Shown: positions 1-7,291 of the stretch, piece by piece
How positions within the stretch are numbered: the stretch's first letter is position 1
How the letters are laid out: each line of letters opens with the position of its first letter
From: an uncultured Bacilli bacterium
GTDB taxonomy: Bacteria > Bacillota_I > Bacilli_A > RF39 > UBA660
Assembly (NCBI GenBank): GCA_944363995.1
Contig: CALVVV010000009.1
Location: 1-24,565, forward strand
Length of the DNA stretch: 24,565 nucleotides
Reading direction: 5' to 3'
Translations under genes and position numbers: made by a program
The notes under the pieces: model-generated
What the model was told of the DNA's origin: nothing
Databases searched by the model: none
What the model saw: only the letters and a program-made list of their open reading frames with translations

Positions 1-32
1 CTTTTCTAGCGTTTTTTTATATTTTAATTAAC

Positions 33-75
33 AAAAAAAGAACTGTATGAAATTATTTCATTTCATGACAGCCCC
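33..75 (-). terminator. Intrinsic terminator after the XRE regulator
   Basis: Directly after the stop codon, the minus strand folds into a stem of about 11 bp plus wobble pairs, with one bulged base (CTGT-c-ATGAAAT against ATTTCAT-ACAG). It is followed by seven T residues (complement of 33-39). This is a standard Rho-independent terminator. Confidence 0.8.
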
Positions 76-756
76 TTAATTAAGACAATTATCATCTAAT
101 TTTAATGGAACTTTGTGAAACATATCTTCACCATCAATAGTCGTTGCTTCTATTTCTAAATGAAGACTATCTTCCGAATACAATTTACAAGTTTCCACAT
201 TAAAGTTTACTTCTTTTAAAAATTCTTCTAAGGTTATTCCTTTTTCATCTTCATAATTATATCGGCCAATTTCGGTTTTGACTTTATCGTTGGATTCATA
301 TAAAATACATTCGATTTTGTTATATTCATTATTATCCATTTCTCCACAATAAGTTATATGAGAAATGTAGATTGATGATTTAGTATCGTTATAAGCAATA
401 CTACCATTAACGGTAAAATCAGTACAACTAGTCGATAATGTTTTAAATTCAAAATCATTGTTTTTAAAAATTAGTACAACAATCAAAATAATAATTAATA
501 ATATAATAATTAAAATTAGCCATTTAAGCCAATTATTATGATTACTTGATATTTTCGCATCCAATAATTCTTCTAACTTTAAATTATATTCTTGACATAT
601 TTCTTTTAAAGTTGCGATATCGGGAATATTTTTACCATTTTCCCATTTTGATACTGCTTGATAAGTGACTCCAAATTTTTCCGCAAAAGCTTGTTGACTT
701 AAATTGTTTTTGGTTCTGATTTCTTTTATTGCTTGACCGATTTTTTCTTGATTCAC
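76..756 (-). CDS. Membrane-anchored XRE-family HTH regulator
   Basis: This protein (226 aa) has a Cro/C1-type helix-turn-helix at residues 4-60, with the typical LSQQAFAEKFGVTYQAVSKW core. One very hydrophobic transmembrane segment follows at about 76-97, then a C-terminal domain of about 125 residues with several cysteines that is predicted to lie outside the membrane. The start is GTG at 756, preceded by a GAGGTGAG ribosome-binding site, with a TTTACA-17-TATAAT promoter just upstream. The architecture suggests a one-component sensor: the outer domain senses something and the inner HTH binds DNA. The ligand and targets are unknown and the C-terminal domain is not recognised. It is monocistronic, closed by its own terminator. 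Confidence 0.85.
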   Translation of the reverse strand: MNQEKIGQAIKEIRTKNNLSQQAFAEKFGVTYQAVSKWENGKNIPDIATLKEICQEYNLKLEELLDAKISSNHNNWLKWLILIIILLIIILIVVLIFKNNDFEFKTLSTSCTDFTVNGSIAYNDTKSSIYISHITYCGEMDNNEYNKIECILYESNDKVKTEIGRYNYEDEKGITLEEFLKEVNFNVETCKLYSEDSLHLEIEATTIDGEDMFHKVPLKLDDNCLN

Positions 757-774
757 TTATCTCACCTCATATTA

Positions 775-803
775 ATTATACTATAGATAATTTTAGATGT
801 AAA
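775..803 (-). promoter_or_regulatory. Promoter of the XRE regulator
   Basis: On the minus strand there is a -35 TTTACA (798-803), a 17-nt spacer and a perfect -10 TATAAT (775-780). The -10 lies 18 nt before the GTG start. Confidence 0.75.
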
Positions 804-839
804 TAAATTAAATTTATATTTCATCATTTTTTTAATTTA

Positions 840-867
840 AAACTCGCACATTTTATAGTACGAGTTT
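840..867 (-). terminator. Probable terminator after the Nudix gene
   Basis: A 10-bp hairpin (AAACTCGTAC / GTGCGAGTTT, one G-U pair in the minus-strand RNA) has an 8-nt loop. It lies about 75 nt past the Nudix stop codon. The downstream tail (TTAAATT) is only moderately T-rich, so termination may be partial. Confidence 0.6.
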
Positions 868-940
868 CTATTAATAATTTCCTTAATCATTAAATATTGA
901 ACATTAAATTAATAGTAGATATTAAATCAAATATAACATA

Positions 941-1510
941 TTAAACAAATTTAATATTGTGAGTATATTTTAATTTTTTAGTACAATTATTTTTCTTAAA
1001 CTTATTTATAAGTAATCTTATTATTTCAAGCATTTCTCTTTGAAAATAAATATTTCTTGGATTGTCACTTTGATTTTTTAAAACTAACTTTTCTAGTTGT
1101 TCCAACGGTACTAACTCTAGTTTGAATCCATCTTTTTTTTCTTTTTCAGTTAAACATTGTAATTGTAATTTGATTGGTTTATAAGCACCTAAAAAATAAT
1201 ATGTACTTATTAAACGATTTTGAATTTTTCCATTTCTTTTGACATAATTTTTTTGAAAAAAATCCATCTTAGTTAAAAAACTTAAGTCTGATTTTTCATA
1301 AATAGTTCCTGTTTCTTCTTTCAATTCTCTAATAATTGCGTTATCAATATTTTCACCATCATCAATACTTCCACCGGGAAATAATAAAACATTACCATAT
1401 CTAGCAATTAAAACTCTATTTTTTTCATCTATTAATACTGCTCTTACTTTGGAATTAAATTCAACAATTTCATTAACTTGTAAATTATCATCGTTAATTA
1501 TTAAATTCAT
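941..1510 (-). CDS. Nudix hydrolase family protein
   Basis: A complete Nudix box is visible: G47-x5-E53-x7-R61-E62-L-x-E65-E66-x-G68. It fits a metal-dependent hydrolase of nucleoside diphosphate-linked substrates, or a related housecleaning enzyme. The substrate cannot be told from sequence. I place the start at the ATG at 1510, which has AAGGTGAT six bases upstream, giving 189 aa. A further in-frame ATG at 1549 lies inside the terminator hairpin of the tRNA and is unlikely to be used. The C-terminus after the box is Lys-rich and unrecognised. No strong promoter is seen between the tRNA terminator and the gene, so it may depend on read-through from the tRNA-Leu transcript. Confidence 0.85.
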   Translation of the reverse strand: MNLIINDDNLQVNEIVEFNSKVRAVLIDEKNRVLIARYGNVLLFPGGSIDDGENIDNAIIRELKEETGTIYEKSDLSFLTKMDFFQKNYVKRNGKIQNRLISTYYFLGAYKPIKLQLQCLTEKEKKDGFKLELVPLEQLEKLVLKNQSDNPRNIYFQREMLEIIRLLINKFKKNNCTKKLKYTHNIKFV

Positions 1511-1529
1511 TACAATCACCTTATGATAT

Positions 1530-1562
1530 AAAATAAACCGAACTATCAATTATGAAGTTCGG
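1530..1562 (-). terminator. Intrinsic terminator after tRNA-Leu
   Basis: A perfect 7-bp stem (CCGAACT 1538-1544 with AGTTCGG 1556-1562) has an 11-nt loop. On the minus strand it is followed by the T-rich tail TTTATTT. It starts 12 nt past the encoded CCA of the tRNA. Confidence 0.75.
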
Positions 1563-1574
1563 ATAATTTATTAA

Positions 1575-1663
1575 TGGTGCCTAAGGCCGGACTTGAACCG
1601 GCACGGAATTTGACTTCCGCAGGATTTTAAGTCCTGTGCGTCTACCAATTTCGCCACTCAGGC
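1575..1663 (-). tRNA. tRNA-Leu (anticodon TAA)
   Basis: An 89-nt class II tRNA with the CCA end encoded. The acceptor stem pairs GCCTGAG with CTTAGGC. The D-arm contains TGGCGAAATTGGTAGACGC. The anticodon stem-loop is CAGGA-CTTAAAA-TCCTG, giving anticodon TAA. There is an extended variable arm, and the T-arm is GCCGGTTCAAGTCCGGC. These features define tRNA-Leu(UAA). Confidence 0.97.
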
Positions 1664-1668
1664 ATTGC

Positions 1669-1718
1669 CTTGTCAACTTGACAAGACTAATTATACAATA
1701 TAATTATTGATTTGACAA
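1669..1718 (-). promoter_or_regulatory. tRNA-Leu promoter with leader palindrome
   Basis: On the minus strand there is a -35 TTGTCA (1713-1718), a 17-nt spacer and a -10 TATAAT (1690-1695). Between the expected start site and the mature tRNA lies an exact 8-bp inverted repeat with a single central base (CTTGTCAA-c-TTGACAAG, 1669-1685). In RNA it could form a 6-bp hairpin in the 5' leader, next to the RNase P cleavage site. Confidence 0.7.
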
Positions 1719-1742
1719 TACTTTTTTACTATTTTTTTCAAA

Positions 1743-2210
1743 TTATTCAAATTTTATCTCACAATTAGCTAATTTTTTTAATCTTTTAATTTGAATATTA
1801 TTCTTATCTCTTACAAATAACCAAGCATAAACCGCTTCCCATATTGCTACCCAACCAACTATTAAAATCATTTCAGATAAAACAAAATTAATTTTAATAA
1901 AATAATATAAATATAAAAATAAAATTCCTAATAAAAATACTACAATATTTTTACTATTTGAATATTTTATCATCAATAACTGTTCATTTAAATCAGTTTT
2001 ATAATTATTATGAATTTTATTAATTATTTCTTCTTTTTCTTTATCTTTTATTTTATAACTTGCTTTTATAATAATTGATATTTTATTATTAATTGGTTTT
2101 CCTTTACATTCTTCATAAATATAATTAGATAATTCTGTTGATAAATTGTTAAAATTGTATTTATTTTCGTAATCTTTTTCATCATTAATATTTATTATAA
2201 TTTCGTTCAT
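1743..2210 (-). CDS. Hypothetical small membrane protein
   Basis: This is a 155-aa protein I do not recognise. Residues 1-85 are hydrophilic and charged. Two adjacent transmembrane segments follow (about 88-105 and 108-132, containing IVGWVAIWEAVYAWLF), then a basic tail ending IKRLKKLANCEIKFE. The start chosen is the ATG at 2210, with AGAGGG just upstream and only 10 nt after the parC stop; an earlier in-frame ATG lies inside parC. The spacing makes it the last gene of the parE-sugar transferase-parC operon. Whether it has anything to do with topoisomerase is unknown. No clear terminator hairpin is seen between it and the tRNA promoter. Confidence 0.75.
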   Translation of the reverse strand: MNEIIININDEKDYENKYNFNNLSTELSNYIYEECKGKPINNKISIIIKASYKIKDKEKEEIINKIHNNYKTDLNEQLLMIKYSNSKNIVVFLLGILFLYLYYFIKINFVLSEMILIVGWVAIWEAVYAWLFVRDKNNIQIKRLKKLANCEIKFE

Positions 2211-2220
2211 ATTTCCCTCT

Positions 2221-4734
2221 TTATATTTTAAAATCATCTAAAAAATCATCAATTGTAAGTATTTTTTCATCAACATCATCTAAAGAAATATCAATTATTT
2301 CTTCTTCATATTGTTTTTCTTCTTTTTTATCCTTAGTTTCTTCTTTTGTTAAGTTAACAATTTCAAAACAATCCTTTATTCCTTTTTTATTAATAACTGT
2401 TCCCGTTGAATAACGATCTACAATTGGTAATTCTGTTACTTTTATTTCGCTGATATCAGTATTTATTATACCTAATTTCTTTACATCAATAAATGATTTT
2501 AATATTTTATAAGGATTAGTTTTTACATCTCTTACTAATAAAATACCTCTTCTAGCCCTAGTTGATAATTCAAATTCATTTAATTTAACACGTTTACCTG
2601 TTCCATTAGACGTAATAATTGTAACATAATCACTATTATCAAATAATATACCACTAACTACATAATCATCTTTTAAGTTAATCGCTTTAACACCACTTGC
2701 TTTAATACCAACAATTGATATTTCCTCAGTTTTGTATCTTAATCCATAACCATTTAAAGTTGTAATAAATACTTCACTACCATTTGCATCAGTGACACTT
2801 ACTAATTTGTCATCACCTTTTAATTTCATACAACACATTGGTTTTGAATATCTTGTTACTTTAAATTCATCCAATTTAGTTCTCTTTACTAAACCATCTC
2901 TACTAAATAATGTTATATATTTATTAGCATTAAAATCATAAACTGGAATACTATTTATAATGTTTTCTTCACTATTTAACTTGATAATATTACTAATATG
3001 TTTTCCTAATTCTTTCCATTTTAAATCTGGTAATTCATAGATAGGAACATACAAATAATTACCTAAATCAGTAAATATCAATAATGTATCTAAAGTATTC
3101 ATTTGGTATAAACCAATAATATAATCTTTTTCTTTTAATAAGGTATCACCATCATTAGCATTATAACTTCGCAATGACACTATTTTTACATATCCTTGTT
3201 TTGTAACTACCACGATACAATCTTCTTTAGGTATCATCGATGTAGTATCTATTTTAATATCCTCTACTTCATCTAATATTTCAGTTTTTCTTGGTATTGC
3301 ATATTCTTTTTTTATATTTCTTAATTCATCTTTCATAACAGACTTTAATTTATTTTCATCATTTAAAATACTTTCTAAAAATTCGATCATTAATTTTAAA
3401 TTGTCTTTTCTTTCTAACAATTCTGTAACATCTGTGTTTGTTAATTTATATAATTGTAACATAACAATGGCTTCTGCTTGTTTTTCGGTAAAATCATATT
3501 CTTTTACTAAATTATCTTTAGCATCACTTTTATTTTTAGATTTTCTAATTGTTTTAATAACTTCATCTAAAATTGATAAAGCTTTAATTAAACCTTCTAC
3601 TATATGCATTTCGGCTAAAGCGTGATCTAAATCAAACTTAGTTCTTTTTAAAATCACTTCCTTTTGATGAGCAATATAAGCATCTAATATTTGTAAAATA
3701 CCTAAAGTCATTGGTCTATTATTAACGATTGCTACCATATTATAATTAAATGATATTTGTAAATCTGTATTTTTTAATAAATAATTTATTATTAATTCAC
3801 TATCAGCATCTTTTTTTAAATCGATTACAATAGTTTCTGGATTTTCTAAATCGGATTCATCTCTTACTTCCCCAATACCTTCAACTTTTTTATCAATTCT
3901 AATTTCATCGATTTTTTTTACTAAAGCAGCTTTATTAACATCAAAAGGTATTTCGGTAATAACAATTTGGTCTTTGCCTTTATTTTTGACAATTTCATAC
4001 TTTGATTTTACTATTACTTTACCACGACCTGTTGTAAAAGCATCAATTATTCCTTGTTTTCCACAAGCAATACCCCCAGTTGGAAAATCTGGTCCTTTTA
4101 CGATATCTAATATTGTATCTAAATAACAATTAGGGCTATCAATTCTTTTAATTGTTGCATCAATTATTTCACCTAAATTATGAGGGGGGATATTTGTAGC
4201 ATATCCTGCTGATATACCATTAGAACCATTTACTAACAAATTAGGAAATTTAGCTGGTAATACGGTTGGTTCAAATAAAGTATCATCATAATTATATGTC
4301 ATTACAACAGTATCTTTATTTATATCCTTTAATAATTCATTACTTATTTTTGATAATCTTGCTTCGGTATAACGATAAGCCGCAGGCCCATCACCATCCA
4401 TTGAACCATTATTACCGTGCATGTCAACATAAGGCGTATTTTGTTTCCACCACTGACTCATTCTAACCATTGCTTCATATATACTAGAATCGCCATGTGG
4501 GTGGTATTGCCCCATAACATCTCCAACTGTTTTAGCTGATTTACGATACGGTTTATCATAAGTATTTTTGCCTTGATACATTGTATATAATATTCTTCTT
4601 TGAACGGGTTTTAAACCATCCCTTACATCAGGTAAAGCTCTATCTTGAATAATTGATTTTGAATATCTACCAAATCTTTCACCCATTATATCTTCTAAAG
4701 AGTAATCATATATTTTTTTTAATACGTCTTGCAT
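2221..4734 (-). CDS. parC: DNA topoisomerase IV subunit A
   Basis: ParC (837 aa) is the DNA-cleaving subunit that pairs with ParE to decatenate and relax chromosomes. The N-terminus shows the family signature DVRDGLKPVQRRILY. The catalytic tyrosine is Tyr122 in AAYRYTEARLS. The quinolone-resistance region is HPHGDSSIYEAMVRMS, with Ser83 and Glu87 (GyrA-style numbering) in the sensitive state. The C-terminal half is the beta-pinwheel domain. Its GyrA-box position holds a degenerate RARRGILL, not the gyrase QRRGGRG consensus, which supports ParC over GyrA. The protein ends in a very acidic tail. The start ATG at 4734 follows TAGGTGAG and lies 3 nt after the sugar transferase stop, so it is co-transcribed with parE. 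Confidence 0.96.
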   Translation of the reverse strand: MQDVLKKIYDYSLEDIMGERFGRYSKSIIQDRALPDVRDGLKPVQRRILYTMYQGKNTYDKPYRKSAKTVGDVMGQYHPHGDSSIYEAMVRMSQWWKQNTPYVDMHGNNGSMDGDGPAAYRYTEARLSKISNELLKDINKDTVVMTYNYDDTLFEPTVLPAKFPNLLVNGSNGISAGYATNIPPHNLGEIIDATIKRIDSPNCYLDTILDIVKGPDFPTGGIACGKQGIIDAFTTGRGKVIVKSKYEIVKNKGKDQIVITEIPFDVNKAALVKKIDEIRIDKKVEGIGEVRDESDLENPETIVIDLKKDADSELIINYLLKNTDLQISFNYNMVAIVNNRPMTLGILQILDAYIAHQKEVILKRTKFDLDHALAEMHIVEGLIKALSILDEVIKTIRKSKNKSDAKDNLVKEYDFTEKQAEAIVMLQLYKLTNTDVTELLERKDNLKLMIEFLESILNDENKLKSVMKDELRNIKKEYAIPRKTEILDEVEDIKIDTTSMIPKEDCIVVVTKQGYVKIVSLRSYNANDGDTLLKEKDYIIGLYQMNTLDTLLIFTDLGNYLYVPIYELPDLKWKELGKHISNIIKLNSEENIINSIPVYDFNANKYITLFSRDGLVKRTKLDEFKVTRYSKPMCCMKLKGDDKLVSVTDANGSEVFITTLNGYGLRYKTEEISIVGIKASGVKAINLKDDYVVSGILFDNSDYVTIITSNGTGKRVKLNEFELSTRARRGILLVRDVKTNPYKILKSFIDVKKLGIINTDISEIKVTELPIVDRYSTGTVINKKGIKDCFEIVNLTKEETKDKKEEKQYEEEIIDISLDDVDEKILTIDDFLDDFKI

Positions 4735-4737
4735 AAC

Positions 4738-5282
4738 TCACCTACCTAAAATTCTTTTGCTTATTGTTTTTAATGATTTAAAAAATATTTTTATATCAAA
4801 CCATAAACTATAATTATCATAATATTCTATATCACATTTTAAAGTATCTTGATAACTTAACTTTCTTCCACTATAAACTTGGGCTAAACTAATAATACCT
4901 GGTTTTACTAAATATCTTTTAGAACTTATTTTACCTTGTGGTAATTTCTCACCACATATAAAAGCCCGAGGTCCTATAATCGACATATCCCCTTTTAATA
5001 CATTATAAAACTGTGGTAATTCATTTAATCCAGTGTCATCGATAAATTTACTTATTTTACTATAATGACTATTTCCATTTTTATCATATATTCTAGTTCT
5101 TATTTTATACATATAAAATGGTTTTTTATTTTTTCCTTCTCTTGGAATTCTAATACCAATTAAAGGTAATCCAATATCAAGAAAAGTAATTAGTAATACC
5201 ATTAACATAAAAGGCAATGTTAATATAATAAATATTATTGATAAAATTATATCTAAAAACTTTTTAATATATCATATTTCAT
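4738..5282 (-). CDS. Bacterial sugar transferase (PF02397-like), apparent frameshift near the start
   Basis: This is a small undecaprenyl-phosphate glycosyl-1-phosphate transferase-type protein. It shows the family signatures FYMYKIRT, the core DDTGLNELPQFYNVLKGDMS, IIGPRA, KPGIISLAQV and a closing D-I-E-Y-Y-D. Such enzymes start wall polysaccharide or teichoic-acid-like polymers at the membrane. An uninterrupted frame exists only from codon 5271, where a TTG at 5217 could start it, but that would delete the family's N-terminal membrane helix. The helix is encoded upstream in the same frame (KKFLDIILSIIF). An ATG at 5282 overlaps the parE stop (ATGA) and begins MKYDILK in the neighbouring frame. 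One -1 shift in the run AAAAAGTTTTT (about 5255-5265) joins the two into a protein of about 181 aa. This could be a sequencing indel, a decayed gene or true frameshifting. It is placed between parE and parC. Confidence 0.8.
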
Positions 5283-7180
5283 TTTTTGTAATTATCTTGT
5301 AAAGTAAAGTCAACATTTTCTTCAATCCATTCTTTTCTTGGCTCTACTTTATCTCCCATTAAAATACTTACTCTTTTTTCTGCTAAAGCAACATCGGTAA
5401 TATTTATTTTTACTAAACTTCTAGTATTAGGATCCATTGTTGTTTCCCATAACTGATCAGCATTCATTTCACCTAAACCTTTATAACGTTGTGTTTCCAA
5501 TTTTATTTTTGCTTTTTCTAATATTTCTTTTCTTTCTTCATCAGTCCAAGCATAGTAAACTGTTTTACCATTAAATAATTTATATAATGGTGGCATCGCA
5601 ATATAAAGTTTACCATTTTCAATTAATGGTTTCATATATCGATAGAAGAAAGTTAATAATAAAACTTGAATATGGGCTCCATCATCATCAGCATCGGTCA
5701 TGATAATTACTTTATCATAATTGCAATCTTTAATATCAAAATCGCTACCAACTCCCGCCCCTACGGTGTGAATAATTGTATTTATTTCTTCATTTTTAAA
5801 TATTTCTTCTAATTTTGTTTTTTCACAGTTTAAAACTTTACCTCTTAAAGGTAATATTGCTTGAAATTTTCTATCTCGTCCTTGTTTAGCTGAACCACCG
5901 GCTGAATCTCCTTCAACTAAAAACAATTCATTTTTATCAGGATTTTTAGTTTGGGCTGGCGTTAATTTACCGGATAAAGCTTGTTCTTTTTTGTTTTTGC
6001 CCTTTCCATTTCTTGCTTCATCTCTTGCTTTTCTTGCTGCTTCTCTTACCATTTTACTTTTAACCATTTTATTTAAAATATCAGTTGCAATAGCTTTATT
6101 TTCTTCTAAGAAAAATTGCAATTTTTCACTTACAATATTTTCTACTATTGTCCTAGCTACTGGTGTACCTAATTTTGCTTTAGTTTGACCTTCAAATTGT
6201 AATAAAGCTTCTGGTATTTGTAAACTTATTATAGCTGTTAAACCTTCTCTAGTATCTGCTCCTTCTAAGTTTTTATCTTTTGATTTTAAATACCCATTAT
6301 TTTTGGCATAATCGTTAAAAACTTTAGTTAAGGCTGTTTTTAAACCAACCTCGTGAGTTCCACCATCTGTAGTTTTAACATTATTAACAAAACTAATAAT
6401 ATTTTCTGAATATGTATCAGTATATTGAAATGCTACTTCGACATTTATGCCGTCTTTACTACCTTCAAAATGAACAACTTTATGTAATTCACTTTTGCCA
6501 TCATTTAAATATTCGACAAATGATTTTAAACCATTATCATAGCAAAAAACTTCTTGTTTATTATCTTCTTCATCTATTACTTCAACTGTTAATCCTTTAA
6601 GTAAAAAAGCTGATTCTTGCATTCTTTCACATATAGTTGTAAAAGAAAAATGTGTTGTACTAAAGATAGTGTCATCAGGCATAAATCTAACTTTTGTTCC
6701 AGTTTTACTAGTTTTTTCTAATTTTTGTAAAGGTATTGCTACTTTACCACCGTTTTCAAATTTAATAAAATAAACATATCCATCACGTTTGATTGTTACT
6801 TCCATCCACTTACTTAAAGCATTTACTACTGAACCACCTACGCCGTGTAAGCCACCGGATACTTTGTATCCAGAGGTTTCGAATTTACCACCAGCGTGTA
6901 ATACTGTATATATAACTTCTGGTGTGGACATACCAGATTCGTGCATTCCTACTGGAACACCTCTACCCTCATCTTCTACACTAACTGAACCATCTTTATG
7001 AATAATTATTTTTATTTTTTTACCATAACCGTTTAATATTTCATCAATACTATTATCAACTATTTCCCATACTAAATGGTGTAATCCTCTTTTGTCTGTT
7101 GAACCAATATACATACCAGGTCTTTTTCTTACTGCTTCTAATCCTTCTAGTATTTTTATTGAATTTTCATTGTATGCCAT
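5279..7180 (-). CDS. parE: DNA topoisomerase IV subunit B
   Basis: ParE (633 aa) is the ATPase subunit of topoisomerase IV. The N-terminal GHKL ATPase domain has EIVDNSIDE (Mg-binding Asn), DEGRGVP and GGLHGVGGSVVNALS. A transducer domain follows. The TOPRIM domain contains LVEGDSAGGSAKQGRDRKF, LPLRGKVLN and the metal-binding TDADDDGAHI. The C-terminus has QRYKGLGEMNADQLWETTM. The EALSGKLTPAQ-like linker and overall pattern match Firmicute ParE better than GyrB. The start is the ATG at 7180 with AGGTGAT upstream and a strong promoter. The stop TGA overlaps the ATG of the sugar transferase gene, implying translational coupling. Confidence 0.95.
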   Translation of the reverse strand: MAYNENSIKILEGLEAVRKRPGMYIGSTDKRGLHHLVWEIVDNSIDEILNGYGKKIKIIIHKDGSVSVEDEGRGVPVGMHESGMSTPEVIYTVLHAGGKFETSGYKVSGGLHGVGGSVVNALSKWMEVTIKRDGYVYFIKFENGGKVAIPLQKLEKTSKTGTKVRFMPDDTIFSTTHFSFTTICERMQESAFLLKGLTVEVIDEEDNKQEVFCYDNGLKSFVEYLNDGKSELHKVVHFEGSKDGINVEVAFQYTDTYSENIISFVNNVKTTDGGTHEVGLKTALTKVFNDYAKNNGYLKSKDKNLEGADTREGLTAIISLQIPEALLQFEGQTKAKLGTPVARTIVENIVSEKLQFFLEENKAIATDILNKMVKSKMVREAARKARDEARNGKGKNKKEQALSGKLTPAQTKNPDKNELFLVEGDSAGGSAKQGRDRKFQAILPLRGKVLNCEKTKLEEIFKNEEINTIIHTVGAGVGSDFDIKDCNYDKVIIMTDADDDGAHIQVLLLTFFYRYMKPLIENGKLYIAMPPLYKLFNGKTVYYAWTDEERKEILEKAKIKLETQRYKGLGEMNADQLWETTMDPNTRSLVKINITDVALAEKRVSILMGDKVEPRKEWIEENVDFTLQDNYKK

Positions 7181-7195
7181 TTTATCACCTATTTA

Positions 7196-7224
7196 ATTAT
7201 ATCTTAAAAAATTTTATTTATCAA
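7196..7224 (-). promoter_or_regulatory. Promoter of the parE-parC operon
   Basis: On the minus strand there is a -35 TTGATA (7219-7224), a 17-nt spacer and a perfect -10 TATAAT (7196-7201), 15 nt before the parE start. It fires away from the divergent plus-strand gene. Confidence 0.85.
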
Positions 7225-7291
7225 GCTCATTTTATATTTACTTTTAAAAGAATATATGATATATTTATAAAGAGATAGGAGTAGATATGAT

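Noticed and set aside
941..1549. Longer Nudix protein starting at the ATG at 1549
   Set aside because: That start lies in the tRNA terminator hairpin without a ribosome-binding site; the ATG at 1510 has AAGGTGAT at good distance.
3401..3625. Plus-strand open frame inside parC (and similar ones in parE, obg, spoIVFA/B, rnfDG and the 604-aa gene)
   Set aside because: These lie opposite strongly conserved coding sequence, have no ribosome-binding site, and show no recognisable motif.
2221..7180. gyrA/gyrB instead of parC/parE
   Set aside because: The GyrA box is degenerate (RARRGILL) and the B subunit follows the Firmicute ParE pattern; the order parE before parC also fits.
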